Source of the DNA: Escallonia rubra
Taxonomy: Eukaryota; Streptophyta; Magnoliopsida; Escalloniales; Escalloniaceae
NCBI GenBank assembly: GCA_033065855.1
Contig: JAVXUO010002040.1
Coordinates: 1 to 64,000, forward strand
Length of the DNA: 64,000 nucleotides
Direction: 5' to 3'
The notes beneath the pieces were generated by a model. It was not told where the DNA came from. It saw nothing but the letters and a program-made list of their open reading frames with translations, and searched no databases. A program made the position numbers and the translations under genes. Position 1 is the first letter of the stretch, and the number at the start of each line of letters is the position of its first letter. Of the stretch, positions 41,501 through 53,419 are shown one piece after another.

Positions 41501-44500
41501 TACAAGTCATTGTTATGAAAAGATCTGGCTTTCCAAAACGTTGCACCAACGCCATGGCATCAAGATATCTCCGTCGCATGTCTCGTGGCCCACCAACAAA
41601 AGATGAAGGCAATACAATTCTTTTCCCGACCATACTTCCCCTAACCTCTCCGGCCAATACGCTATCGGCAATTCCTTGGTACAACTCAGCTCGTAACTTG
41701 GATTGTTGATTTCTATAGTAATCAAGCCGAGTCGTTTCAAGCTTAATAGACATATCTACTACGTATTGCTGCAATAGTCTTCCCGATAAAAGAAAGTCAT
41801 CGTCATCTCAAATTTGCAATTTGTAAGAGTAGTATTGCCGGCATGATACCTTCCTCAGTTCCTCACCTCGAACACCTATAAAATTCTTTGGATGCATTGG
41901 TTAGATGGTAAAACCTACAAGAGAACATTGTTATCCTCTTTATCGACAAAAACTGAGAGCAACGAAGAAGCAGAAAATCACCTTGTTGTTCTTGGTTAAG
42001 AATATCTTATGCTGATGTAAAGCTAGGGATATTGGCATTTTTAGTTCTTTGAAGAACGGAATTGCTAGCTTTTTTGGAATCTATTTTCAGTATATTTTGG
42101 TGCCACCCATTATCACCTCTGGGAAATAGTAGTGGATACTACAAAGGATCATAACACCCATAGTAGTGTCTTACTATATGCTTATGCCCAGAATGTGCAT
42201 GGACAATAATATCCCTTTCATATGCAGATGTAGGATTGTTGCCTTCGATCCAAATTGTAGGATTTTTGGGTGCTTGGAAGAGACTCTTAATCTGAGAAGA
42301 GTGCTTATCCCCTGGATATCCAAAATTCTGCCTTGGCCTGATGTACCCCACCCAAATCAATTTGCAATCGAAGCGAGTCTCAGTACAATACCTCCAAAAG
42401 TGCTTCATAAAACTCAAAACTAAGGGCAAGATCAGGCCGAAATCTCCACAGTCTATGATGACTGTATTGCTTTGTAATCGATTAAGCCTTTGTGAAGTGA
42501 CAGAAAACAAAGCCTATACTCAGGAAGACTAATTCTTTTAAATAGGAAGCAAGAGAATTGAAAAGGGGAAAAATCACCTTTCGGTCCTTGCCTGAAAATA
42601 TCTTCAGCGAGTTTGACATTATGCCGCCATAAGTTCTATTGTTTAACCGCCAAAAAGGAAATAATAAATAGAGTAGCATAAGGACAAACTCTAATGACAG
42701 TTTTGAGCAATACTCAAACCCCTCATTGGCTCTTCAAGTAATTCTCTTAATCTCTGAACATTTGAAAATCCAGCTCTAAGGAAACTTAAAAGAGTTTAAA
42801 ACTTTATTACTACATCATTATCATTTCTTTACGTATCATTTGTACACTATGGTTTCTTGGAGCGCGCTCTCTCTGGACTCCTAGTGATTGACTTCAACAA
42901 AATATAACTACCTTCACCAGAACACTAAATGTGGTAATCCCCTTTGCATCAAAAGCATCATTCAGCTAACCTTATGACCTACAGATTTGGTCACCTACAG
43001 TCATTTATCTCAGAGTCATAACTACCAAATTCCCCACGAAGACCAGCCACTATCTTCAAGTGCACAAGCAATATGCATATCATCTAAATTCAGATACAAC
43101 ATCCATGAAGTTTGATCCACATATGCATATATAGATGCATATACAAGTCCTCAACGAGGAAAATGATCATGCAGCAAAGTGTCCTCTATTAAACTCGGCA
43201 TCCTATGGTCATGTAATGCCATAAGGTTGAACAATAATTATGGAAAAAGTAAACCAAAAAGGCACAAAAATCATAACCTCGCTCTCAAAAGGTTAAATAC
43301 ACATATGTTTCTTCAAATGATATAATTAATTTGAACTAATACTCTAAGTACCCGCTAATGAACTAACAAAAATAATCAATATCTAAAAGTAACTTATGAA
43401 AGGATTATTAATATCACTTTGGCGTCTATGGTCAAGAAAATATATGCCCTTTCGGACAGTGCATTCCTTTTATTTCCTTTATTGTTTATACCACTTGCTT
43501 ATGATATGTAACTCCACATGGTATTAAAATTTTTTAGATGAAGACACAGTTTCACAGGTCCTTTCCTATAACAACTGTGTCATTGCAACATGTGATGGTT
43601 CTATGCTGCAACAGAATCTTGGTTTCAAGGAGTAACAGCATGCACCTAGAGTTCTTTCCCAACAGTATTTTGTAATTTACTTGCCATATTTGATAACTAC
43701 ATATATATAGTACATACTTACAAGATGAATACAACCAATACCTAAAAGAAGTATCTTAAGGTGACTAAAGTTTGTGATTTTGCTGGGAATTATAAGATCT
43801 ATGTGCTTTCGGATCTTGTGTTCGTATATTTTCTAATCTAGTTTATATCTTTGTAACTCCTCTTTATCTCTTCTTCAACATTAATCATGAGTCTGCTACA
43901 TTGTAGGGTGTAGGGATGCTAAGATGAACGCCAAAATGTTGTCTCTCGCTTTATTAAGTTGTTTCTTTCTTATCATCATCGTCGGTTCCTAAGTATATTA
44001 GACGCATGATCAATATTTCTGAAATGTAAAAACGAATCCAGCAAAACAGGCGCAAATCCACTCCAACAAAGCCTGAGTAACATTGACTAACAATCCTCTT
44101 TTTTAGAGAGACTTATTCCAAATGATAGCATGCCTTACTTTTAACTCTATGCTAGCTTTTTTACTTAATTTGCATCACTTTGTTTGTATCTGATTTAGTT
44201 TATGACTAAGTACTCGAAACATACATGTGTCCCTTTCTTTTTCATTTTCTCACTTACTTATGTCTTCATGGTTGTCTTCTTTGTATTTGAATCACACATC
44301 TATAACAATGTGGATATTTTGGATATTTAATGGCTATAGGGAGCAATACTTGTATTAAATCTAGCAGAGGGAGATCATTTGGGAAAATGGTCGAGCACAT
44401 GGTGCACTTAATATAGCATACCCTGCTGCAAAAAATTGTATAGCTGCGATACTACCTGAAGTTGCTGCCAACAAGCGCACACTAAACCTCAGATTATGCT

Positions 44501-46680
44501 GACCAATATGTTGGGTTCCATCAGATGAGGCTGACCTCAAAATTCAGAATCAAAGTAGCAAAACGTACTTAGGGATTACCCAGGGCTCCCCAAACATAGA
44601 GAAAACAAATGAACTATGGGTCAAACTCTTGTATGACTCATGCCACAGAAAATGTAGCCCGTCTAAACCACACTCTCTTACTTTTGCAGGGGAAGTAATG
44701 TACCTAACACTAATCACCATCCACATTTTTGCAACTTCCTCCAATTCACATGATCTACTAAGAGTTCAAGCAGAATTTGCATGATGTCTCACCTACCTTT
44801 ACAAGTATATGCATTATACTCATAATTACCATATGGTTCATGCAGATAAACCATTACATTTATGTTCATGTAGATTAACCAACAAAATAAAATCCGTCAA
44901 CAAACATGAATTTCGGCCCTCTATATGTCAAAACATGTCATAGTCTGAAAACAAAGGACGCCTAAAAAGACCAAACGCAACAAAATTGAACGTTTCTTCC
45001 TTCCGTCTAACCGACCCTCATCCTCACATAATAGTAATTTTTCTGCATCAGCAAGGAACTTGCCAGAGATCCATTCGCTCCATTTACTCTCCTAATATAA
45101 GAACATCCCGACAAAGTCAACATCGCATCTCACATCCAGCAAAATATTAGTATTTTGTGCTTTTTTGGCAAGGCAAAAATTTATGTCCCATTTACGGGTA
45201 TGCCTTTTTTGAATCTAATTGGAGCAACTACTCATACTTTCAATCTATAAAATGTGCACGCATTTGCTCAATTTACCTTACTCCATGGATTCATTTGATG
45301 TTATCTTTGGTATTACCATTGTATTCAAGGTGTTTGAATATATGGAATGACATGCATCATTACTCTGCACTTTTGCACATTAGATGTTTATTGAATTGTT
45401 TCCATTTTCCTCTTTTGGGTAAGAAAATATGGCAATTTGCATCTTCAGCTTTGCACAAGAATATGCTTCCTTTCGTATCAGTGAAACTTAAAGTGTGATA
45501 GAATCTCTCTATCTTTAAAGAGTGATGTGCCTAAACATATTAAAAATTTGATAGAATGTCTCTATCTTAAAAATGTAAAGGAAGAAAAATTCTTGCACAA
45601 GTGTCATTTGTAGCATAAACTGTCAAAGAAGAAAGAAGACAACAAAAGAATGACATAATGTACCTGGTCTCATCTCTGGGATATCTTCCGTTTGACGCCG
45701 TGCGATTGCAAGTGATTTTACATTAATGCTCCGCCTTTTTCTATTTTGGGAAACTTGCTTTATATGCAGAGCTCTTTGTTCATTGGTAAGTTGAGCATAT
45801 CTATTCTTCAGATAACTGCGATTGAAGGATATTCTGGATCTGCACATGTGTGAAAAAGTTTCCATTCTCAATTTTTATTATATATTTACTTGATAACAGG
45901 GGCTAGACAGTAGCATAACATTAGAACACGAAGAGGAGTTGGATAACAAGTAGATAAAATTCGACTCCCATATCTCAAAACGGTCGTCATGATTATTACC
46001 CATATGCTTAAACACTGAATCAGCCAATCACAGTAAAGCGTGCGAGCTAAATCATGTCAGCTCCAATATCTCAGAGTATATGGTAATAATGCTTATTCTT
46101 CGTAGGCTAAAGACGTTGGATCATCCGACCACTATCTATAATATAGAATTAGAAAGCCAATTCAGCTACCCATCCAACAACCAAAAAGAACTACTGATAC
46201 AACATACCTTGGGTCATCTTTGGTCTTTTTTTGGTTCGAAGGCTTGCATTGGAAATTGAGTTCACATCACTACTTCCCCGTTTCCTGTTTTCGGAAACCT
46301 TCTCAACGTATTGTGTTTTTTCGTCGGTGGTGAGTCGTGCATATCGATTCCTTTGGTAAGTACGATTGAACATCCTTCTTTTCTCTGCATGTAATATGAT
46401 GGGTTCCATTTTGTTTATGGCCATGAGAATAAAACCAATTCGCTTATTAGCTTTTCAAAAGTATAAAGAGATATAGAGGTAATAAGATAGCGAAAACATT
46501 CTCTTTCCATCTGATAGCACGTGCTAAACTCTTCCAGTTGGTTTGGTTACAGCGGCGACATATATACCCAGATACTAAGATACCCCTGCAAGTCAAACAC
46601 ATAACATGTGAAATGTGAGGCAGCAATAGTTGAAGACTAAGTTCATCCTCAGCGGCATTGGTCTCGAAGGACGATTCCAT
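38569..46680 (-). pseudogene. Helitron RepHel (HUH Rep plus Pif1-type helicase), broken
   Basis: Rolling-circle transposase. Likely start 46680 (MESSFETN) with a CxxC-CxxC ribbon (CLTC, CRRC), then basic exons at 46191-46424 (FNRTYQRNRYARLTTDEK) and 45623-45871. The Helitron-like N domain runs through IVHAHSGHKHIVRHYYG (about 42150) and QQYVVDMSIKLETTR to FGKPDLFITMTCNSEW. Rep HUH motif KRGLPHAHILLIL (41283-41327); the tyrosine motif YPYKYIYKGHD keeps both tyrosines. Helicase: GPGGTGKT (Walker A, near 39870), IIWDEAP (Walker B), then TINKAQGQT and YVALSR. Intron 41876-41981 is in phase. Lesions: in-frame stops near 42139, 42007, 41808 and 41328 and a shift near 38900. Three of these stops (42139, 41808, 41328) lie inside conserved motifs, so this is a pseudogene as written. 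Confidence 0.88.
42511..45622 (-). other. Long intron or insertion within the RepHel gene
   Basis: 3.1 kb without conserved coding sequence between the N-terminal basic exons and the main RepHel exons. It contains plus-strand copies of a TCTCTCTATCTTTAAAG motif (45504) and GTCTCTATCTTAAAAATG (about 45557) that resemble the candidate Helitron 5' end. Confidence 0.4.
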
Positions 46681-47210
46681 CTTGGTTAGTGTTGGTAAGT
46701 AAACTTATTGGTACCGAAATTCACTTAGGTTTGATTAGTAAGCTTTTCATTTTATCTTCTATAAGTTTGTTGGTAAGACCATCTTTATCCCTCTCTTACT
46801 TTATTGGTACCTACATCCCACACGCCCATGGCGATAGAGTCTAACCACCTCTTGCTCTTTTTAGGGAAATTAAAAACCGCAAACAACGGGTTAACCCAGG
46901 GATACATCAACTAATATCACAGGCTGTCAACTCCAAAAGGCATAAGGTAAAGCAGAACTGACCTTTGTGGGTCATTATCCAAGAACATAAAAACCCAAGG
47001 AAGAATTGTTTCACTGCCAAAATGGGCATGGACAACCCGTCAATGATCAATTAGAACTCGAAATCTTCCAGGTTTAATAATCTCTATCGGCGAAACCACT
47101 ATAAAAGATAATTCGTAATTTCTCACGCATGTAATCAGATAAATTTAATGGTTCAACCCAAGCCTTAGATTCAGTTAAAAATAGTGTAACCAGAAATTAA
47201 TTATCAAGGG
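46681..47210. other. Upstream region of RepHel
   Basis: Expected to hold the RepHel promoter on the minus strand. No clear TATA box was identified, and no other feature is recognised. Confidence 0.3.
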
Positions 47211-47779
47211 CAACTTTCTCATCCCAATCTTGTAAAATTGGTTGGCTACTGCTTGGAAGATGAGCATCGGCTTCTGGTGTATGAGTTTATGCAGCTTGGA
47301 AAATCATCTATTCAGGAGTGATATCTTTCTTCAACGAGGGGCATTTACATTGGCCTTTGGTTTTCTTTTCTTGTTGCGTCTTCTTTTAATTACCCAAGTT
47401 CTTGGTGCAGGGGATTCTGACTTCCAACCACTCTCTTGGAACCTAAGGATAAAAGTCGCTCTGGGTGCTGCGAAGGGACTTGCATATCTTCACAGTCCAG
47501 AAGCAAAAGTGATATATCGTGACTCCAAGTGCTCTTAACATCTTGATTGATTCTGCATGTCGAACATTTATATGTAGAACACATAAATTTATGGCTCCCC
47601 AGAATTATTTTTTGCAGGAGTAGTTTCCTTTCAACTTTCACCCTTTTACTACCAAAACTATAGTGCATAGCTTTCTGATTTTGGGTTAGCCAGGGATGGG
47701 CCAGCAGATGAGAAAAGCCATGTATCTACCAGGGTCATGGGTACCTATGGTTGTGCAGCACCTGAGTATATGGTTACAG
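47211..47779 (+). pseudogene. Receptor-like cytoplasmic kinase (RLCK-VII, PBS1-like) fragment
   Basis: The central part of a cytoplasmic Ser/Thr kinase that in plants relays immune or hormone signals at the plasma membrane. Reads [27 protein letters not shown], then after a frameshift SLENHLFR. A 93-bp intron follows (47318-47410, GT-AG, in phase), then [20 protein letters not shown] and VIYRD (catalytic loop HRD region, R-D type). A one-base insertion near 47536 and junk follow. [10 protein letters not shown] (DFG motif) and [19 protein letters not shown] (activation loop; usual GYAAPEY reads GCAAPEY) end at a donor. N-lobe start and C-lobe are missing. Opposite strand to RepHel. Confidence 0.8.
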
Positions 47780-47943
47780 GTAATTTACGTTCTCAGCTTG
47801 TAGTGTGTTTACATTTACATATCATCCTGTTTGGTACTATTCCCCTAGCATTCGATTTTCTCGTGCTTGGATTTCCCTTTTGAACACCTGTATTTATTCT
47901 CAATTAGTCCAAAATGAGTTCCAAACACTTGTGTTTACTCTCA

Positions 47944-48442
47944 TTTGAATTCCATGAGCATTTTCGAAGATGATCGAAGAGAGGCTCGCAAGCGACTTGT
48001 TGCAAGTACAAATACCAACATTTTAACTGGCACATAAATTGCTCATACAAGTTAATCCAGGGAATTCCCGAGGGTAGTTTAGTCATCTAAAAGTTCACCT
48101 ATACTCAGTGTACAATGAATCACAGAAGGCACAAATGGAAGCAACACATTTAGAGTTCGACAAGAAGGTTTTCTGGGTTACGTGCAACATCACAGGATTG
48201 CATATTGCCGACACGATGTTTTCTTTAATTTGAATTCCATGAGCAGTTTCGAAGATGATCGAAGAGAGGCTCACAAGCGACTTGGTGCAAGTACAAATGC
48301 CAACATTGTAACGGGCACATAAAATTGAACCCATAGAAGTTAATCCAAGAAATTCCCCAGTGCACTTTAGTCATCTAAACAAGTTCACCTATACTCAGTG
48401 CACAATGAACCACCCAAGGCACAATTGGAAGCAACACCCTTT
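47944..48442 (+). repeat. Direct repeat, two copies 285 bp apart
   Basis: Copies of about 200 bp start at 47944 and 48229 with TTTGAATTCCATGAGCA and end near GGAAGCAACAC. They share GAAGATGATCGAAGAGAGGC and TTCACCTATACTCAGTG. They differ by scattered substitutions and small indels. Confidence 0.8.
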
Positions 48443-49192
48443 TTTGAGCTCATGAAATTTTCCTAATGATTCCTAAATCTGCTTTTTCCTATATAATTGA
48501 GTAAGACAATAGGGCACTTTGCATATCTTCAAACACCTTGCATGCAATGGTAAAAGGGGACGAAAGCATGAATCCCTTTTACTAAGAACTAATGGAGGGA
48601 AGACATGTATGAGACATGTAAGCAAGAAGTGGAGATGCTAAGCGAAAGCATAATGTATCTTTGCACAGCTTAATTACCCATTTTGACGTAGGTGTAAACC
48701 ATGTAAAATACGATCATATGCTGTGCTGATCGACCGAATGGCGGTAGTGGTAGATGATGCAATCTCATGTGCGTAGAGTGATCGGATGCATGATAGATAG
48801 TCGACATTGAAGAGCAGAATGTATAACACAGGATAATAAAAACTGAGAGTACAGTGTCCCCGTTCTTGATTCATGAAACGCGATTCTGTTAATGCAATAA
48901 CTGACCTGTAGATGAAGATTCGGATGAAGTGTTGTATGAAGAGGTTTGAACTGCAGAAAGCAGGAATACTTGTAGAGGCAAGGCCGGAAGTGTGCGTGGG
49001 GAGGGAGAGAGCTTGGCGAAAGAGAAGGACCGTTTCTTTTGCAACCATGGCGTCTCTTGGAGGTGCGTCGAGCGGGTGGCAGGTTGTTCCTCTGTTTTTG
49101 AAAAACGGTGGGTAGTTGGTCTTAAGTGACATTACTTGCGGGTATTTTGGGGATGAAAATGTTTAGAAACATAAAAACATGTCTAAACACTG
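48443..49192. other. Stretch with an unrecognised 152-codon minus-strand frame
   Basis: A minus-strand frame at 48674-49132 (MSLKTNYPPFFKNRG...) and an overlapping plus-strand frame (48912-49115) have no motif I recognise. If the Helitron 5' end is at 49213, this is its 5' leader region. Confidence 0.3.
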
Positions 49193-49213
49193 CAGACTTT
49201 TAAGATAGAGAGA
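49193..49213 (-). other. Candidate Helitron 5' terminus
   Basis: On the minus strand, in an A/TC context, the sequence is TCTCTCTATCTTAAAAGTC. Helitron 5' ends start with TC, and many plant families read TCTCTA(C/T)... rich in TTAAAAG. No structural check is possible, so this rests on similarity and on position upstream of RepHel. Confidence 0.4.
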
Positions 49214-49477
49214 TGTATCGACATTACTGTCAATCAACTGTAATTGCGATTTCAGGTTTTATACATGAAACTTTGTACTCTATAATCATCTTCATTATCA
49301 ATGAAATTTAGACAATTAGTGGGCGTATTCCATTTCTTTCTATTGTAGTCATAGTTAAGATTTTGTTTCCAACATTAAAGAAGTCCTCAAAAAGAAGAAA
49401 AAAATAAAGAACTCCCAAATTGAGTCAATTACAATTGCCTGCAATTTCGTTGAGAGTTTGCTTCCAAGCGCAAAGAT

Positions 49478-50107
49478 TGTCACGCCTAGTGAGACCCTTT
49501 TAATTTGAAAGTGAAAAATGTCAAGTACAAGAAGTCACCTAAGAAATTATGGTGCTAACTATGGCCCAAATTGAAATGGAGCCAATAGTGGCACATGCAA
49601 TAATATACTGCCATGGTAAACTCTTGTAATGCTCAACTAAGTGTGAACATTTGATATGTGTAATGCGCACATGTAGAACTAATTAATGTGATCGAATTGC
49701 ATGCAATAGCATGCATTAATTATAGACTTGAGTTGAAAGTTACATTAAATGTCTTTGATTACCTTATTGAGTTGGTGCACTGACGGGTTTTTATCCATAA
49801 TATTTTAGATCAATGAATCAGTCCCCCGAAAGGCAAGGAAAAGGTGTGAGGCATTGTGAGAACACAGGCAAGGGGACATCTATACATTTGTGAACTAAGT
49901 TGTACTTGAAATAGAATAGTGTGACAACTTTGAGATCTGACAGAGAGCTTGCTAAGTGTGTTTTGTAAAAGTAGACTCTCTGATGTTGCATGATAAGGTT
50001 TAATTACCAAGTGAGTTAGAATCAGTTGTAATATTAAGAATGATTGGTTAGCTGATGTGTTGCAATACTCCAGCAATGTTAAGATAACCCTAAGTTGGGG
50101 CGTTACA
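49478..50107 (-). mobile_element. Solo-LTR-like segment with TGT(A/C)ACGCC inverted ends
   Basis: The segment begins TGTCACGCC on the plus strand and ends GGGGCGTTACA, i.e. TGTAACGCCCC read from the other side: matching inverted termini with TG...CA, typical of Tekay/Del-type LTRs. The right end abuts a truncated gypsy pol fragment exactly. The 5-bp flanks (AAGAT and AGGTC) do not match, so the insertion history is not simple. Confidence 0.5.
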
Positions 50108-50640
50108 AGGTCTGCAATGGCCTTTCTTTTTATGGACTTCTGGGTGATCTAAGTAATGTTGAACTCGGAAAGTATGAGGGACCACTTTGCTTTGCGGTTG
50201 GACAAGACCAGATTCTTAAATAGGTACTTCATTGGATCCATCGTGCCCAACAATCTGAAGGGGTAAGCCAAAACATAAAGTCGTAACCTCAGTATTACCC
50301 AGACTAATGATATGCATGTCCTCTCTAAAGCCAAATAATTCATCTCTCCCTAGGCCAACTTCTTTTTGACATAGTAGATGACCCTCTAAACTAATGAATT
50401 CTCTAAATCTTTTGGGCCAGCATCACTCTGGGTGCAATATCAGTCACGGTTAGGTATAGCAATAAAGGACTTCTGGGTACTGGAGGACTCTGGCCTGCGC
50501 GTGCATGGGGGTTGGGGGGGGGGGGTTGTTCAGGCACATTTTAATCTTATCAAAAGTTTCTTGGCAAAAGGGGTTCCACGCTTTGGCCAAATCCTTCTTC
50601 AATAACTTGAATACGAGCTCACAAATTATCGTTAACTAGG
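50108..50640 (-). pseudogene. Ty3/gypsy RT-RNase H fragment
   Basis: The minus-strand reading gives FKLLKKDLAKAWNPFCQETF, then NYLALERTCISLVWVILRLR, MDPMKYLFKNLVLSNRKAKW and LSEFNIT-stop-ITQKSIKRKAIADL. These are the thumb/connection and RNase H motifs of a gypsy pol. Several stops and a G-run (50512-50524) interrupt it. It ends abruptly at the LTR-like segment. Confidence 0.75.
50512..50524 (+). repeat. Poly-G run
   Basis: A homopolymer of about 13 G within GGGGGTTGGGGGG context. Length may be unreliable in assembly. Confidence 0.7.
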
Positions 50641-50789
50641 ATATAAACCGGCTGATGTATTAGATCTTAACTAATAATCATAAGATTTATTTCACTATTC
50701 AAATCAAACACACACACTAGTCCCCCTTTTTTTCACTCGCTGCCGAGTACAATTATCCATACAATTTCCATTTTTTTTCACCCACAATC

Positions 50790-52070
50790 TGTAACACCCA
50801 AAATTTTAGAGGTGCTTAAAATATTACTGGTTGGTTGAGAAAAAATGATGATAATTTTAAGTGGCAATTGGGATTGACAATATCATGCTTGTTGGGTGTC
50901 ATCATACAATTGTGACACCTCGTGCTTATTGAAGAGCCAGTGTTGATTACTTCTTTGATCGATACCTCGTGTTACCTACCACCGTCGTGCTTGCGATGTG
51001 TCAACATACTATTGCGACACGTCGTGCTTCAAGCCTTGTCGTGCTTACTAAGTGGCACAATCTTTTCTTGCCACATCGTGTTTCGAGCCTTGTCGTGCTT
51101 TGGTTAGCATCATCGTGCTTGCTAGGTGGCACAACCTTGTCTTGCCACCTCATGCTTTAAGCCTTGGCGTGCTTTGGTTAGCATTGTCGTTGTTGATAGG
51201 TGGCATAGCCTTGTCTCGTCACATCGTGTTTCTTTCTACCTCATGCTTCCTATATTTTAAGTTATCTTTGACTTTCATGAATAGATAGATGGATAACGAG
51301 TGAGAGAAGACGAATCCTAGTACTTGATCTGGAGGAATTATTTAAGTGAATTTTTCATGAGTTAGGTAAGGGGAATTCCATATCACTATTCTTTTATGCC
51401 ACATGGTTATTTATTTCTCAACGTTCGTTGTACTCCTAAACACTGTTGTCCTGAAATCTTGTTCAAATGCTTTGTTTTGAATATCGGTAAACATCTTGTT
51501 TTTGAAATATTTTTGCGGGACGTGGCTTAAGTACTTTTGATCAATGACAGTGCTCAAGTGATTTGTCTATGTGCATGGTATGTTATGATACAACTAAGCT
51601 TTGGCGGATCCCTTTGAGGATACCAGAAGCAAGTTGTTGAAGTGCTATGTTTGATGTGCAACTTCAATATTGAATTGATTTAGTAATTGTTCGGGGTACT
51701 AAGCCACGGTTATGTTGACAGTTTGACTGTCAAATATATTGACTGATGTTGAATTGTTTAGCGTGTTTGATTTTGATCCTATGGTGCTATGATTATTCCA
51801 CTTACTGGGCTACCTGGCTCACCCCCCATCATTTACCCTTCCAATGCAGATAATTAATTAGATGAGCACATGCAAGCGGGGATGTGAGCGGGACTTGCAG
51901 TTTTAGAAATGTTCGCAACTTATTTATAGGACTTGTAATCTGATTGAGATTATTTCTACTTGTGTTGAAGATATAATATCAGCCACATGGCTCTTGTAAT
52001 CTGATTGGGATTGCATTGTTATTTTGTTGAAAAATATTGAATTGGGTGATTGACAACTCGGGTCCTTACA
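50790..52070 (+). mobile_element. Tekay/Del-like solo LTR
   Basis: 1281 bp, starting TGTAACACCCAAAATTTTAG and ending GGGTCCTTACA, the standard termini of plant Tekay/Del LTRs. The 5-bp flanks are CAATC (50785-50789) and CAACC (52071-52075), four of five matching. It contains internal short repeats of TCGTGCTT (50920-51250) and the CTTACTGGGCTACCTGGCTCACC motif region. No gag-pol is attached, so it is probably a solo LTR from unequal recombination. Confidence 0.7.
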
Positions 52071-52075
52071 CAACC

Positions 52076-52404
52076 ACTTCTAACTCCATCCAAATTCATC
52101 ATATTCCACTCTTTTACCCAAAATTCCCATGTTAATCCACCCGAAACACACTCATATACACACACTCTTTTAGAACACACGCTAAACACATGAACAACCC
52201 TGTAATCCTTCTCAAATCTCTCTTTTTCCTTTCTAAGCTCTCATAAACACAAAACACCACATGATTCCTCCTAATTCCTCCCCCCGAACCCATATACACC
52301 CACAGTGATACACACATATACACACAGAGCATCTTCAACCCAAAAACCCACAAATTTTATATAAGGATTACACATAATTAATCCAAAGAAGAGGGATTAC
52401 CTTG
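52076..52404. other. Low-complexity spacer
   Basis: CA-rich pyrimidine DNA (CACACATATACACACAG type runs) with no gene recognised. Confidence 0.4.
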
Positions 52405-52407
52405 TTA

Positions 52408-52770
52408 GGGTGTGTTTGGATATAGGATTTGAACTGGGGATTTGACTTTGGTAGGGTATTTGTAAATCACTTGGACAAAATATCTTGTTTGGATAGTTCA
52501 AAAGGGAATTTTTGAAATTTCAGAGTGATTTGAACTGTGAATTTGGGGTCACCAAATCCACAGTTCAAATCACTAGTTTGAACTAGTTATTTGTCAAATC
52601 CACTCCAATCAGTAATTTACAAACCCACAATAACTAGTTTCCTATTTTTTAGGAATCTTGCTCTCACCTTTTTTAACAACCTTTTGCTTCCTTTATTCCA
52701 AACAAAATATTTCGAAATAAGGGCATTTAGAAATACCTAGTATTTCAAAATCCCATATCCAAACACACCA
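52408..52770. mobile_element. Tourist-like (PIF/Harbinger) MITE
   Basis: 363 bp between TTA duplications (52405-52407 and 52771-52773). The inverted ends are GGGTGTGTTTGGATATAGG and, from the right, TGGTGTGTTTGGATATGGG. The TTA target and the GTGTTTGGAT end are typical of Tourist-like MITEs. It has no coding capacity. Confidence 0.8.
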
Positions 52771-52773
52771 TTA

Positions 52774-53400
52774 GTGTTTGAAAATCCTTTTTTTTTCTTT
52801 CTTTCCCATAATCCTTTTTTCATCTTTTCTCTTCTTCTTTCGCTCTGTGCTGTGTTTCTTCTTCACGATCACTGTTCACGACTTCTCTTATTTACATTTC
52901 CACCCCACAACTTTTTTTTTCTACTTCCTTCATTAATCTTTATCCCCATATAATTTATAATTTATTTCACTTACTCAGCCTTAAAGCAACTAGGAGGTGG
53001 CAATTTCTGGGCTGATTTCTCCCAAATTTGTGACTCCTCTTGCCAATTTTCAAAATTTGCACTTTTGGTCCTAAATTTTCCAAAATTACACTTTGGCCCC
53101 ACAACTTTAGAAAAATTACACTTTGATCCCAAAACCACATTAACCCCTCATTTAATCCCCTAACACCTAATTATCACCAAAATGATGCTACTTAATAAGA
53201 ATATGCATCCCCGTTCACTATATTTTCTAAAATTGCATTTTTGCCCCCCCCCAAACTTTTCAAAATTACATTTTAACCCCCAAGGCCACACTAACCCCTT
53301 ATTTAACTCCCTAATACTTAATTATCACTCACATAATGCTACTTAATAAAAATAGCCCCTCTTAATTAATATAATTCATGGTTAGATTAATTAATTAGCA
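52774..53400 (+). repeat. AT-rich spacer with a 150-bp direct duplication
   Basis: The part from about 53070 to 53370 holds two copies, period about 150 bp, sharing TTACA(C/T)TTT, CCACA(T/C)TAACCCCT and AATTATCAC...ATGCTACTTAATAA. A C-run (CCCCCCCCC near 53244) lies between them. No gene is seen. Confidence 0.6.
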
Positions 53401-53419
53401 TTTTCAGGATATCACACAT

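Larger units (their letters stand above)
13968..49213 (-). mobile_element. Putative large autonomous-type Helitron (RepHel plus RPA-like), decayed and invaded
   Basis: Seen: a Helitron-type 3' terminus at 13968 on the minus strand; RepHel coding sequence (38569-46680) and an RPA1-like gene (20891-32920), both on the minus strand in the order expected for plant Helitrons, which typically encode RepHel and RPA-like proteins; and a candidate 5' end at 49213 in an A/TC context. The span is 35.2 kb, about 24.8 kb without the inserted retrotransposon and hAT. Fragments of host genes lie inside it, as Helitrons often capture. The 5' limit is inference; a second similar 5' motif at 18093 would instead give a separate 4.1-kb non-autonomous Helitron. 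Confidence 0.5.
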
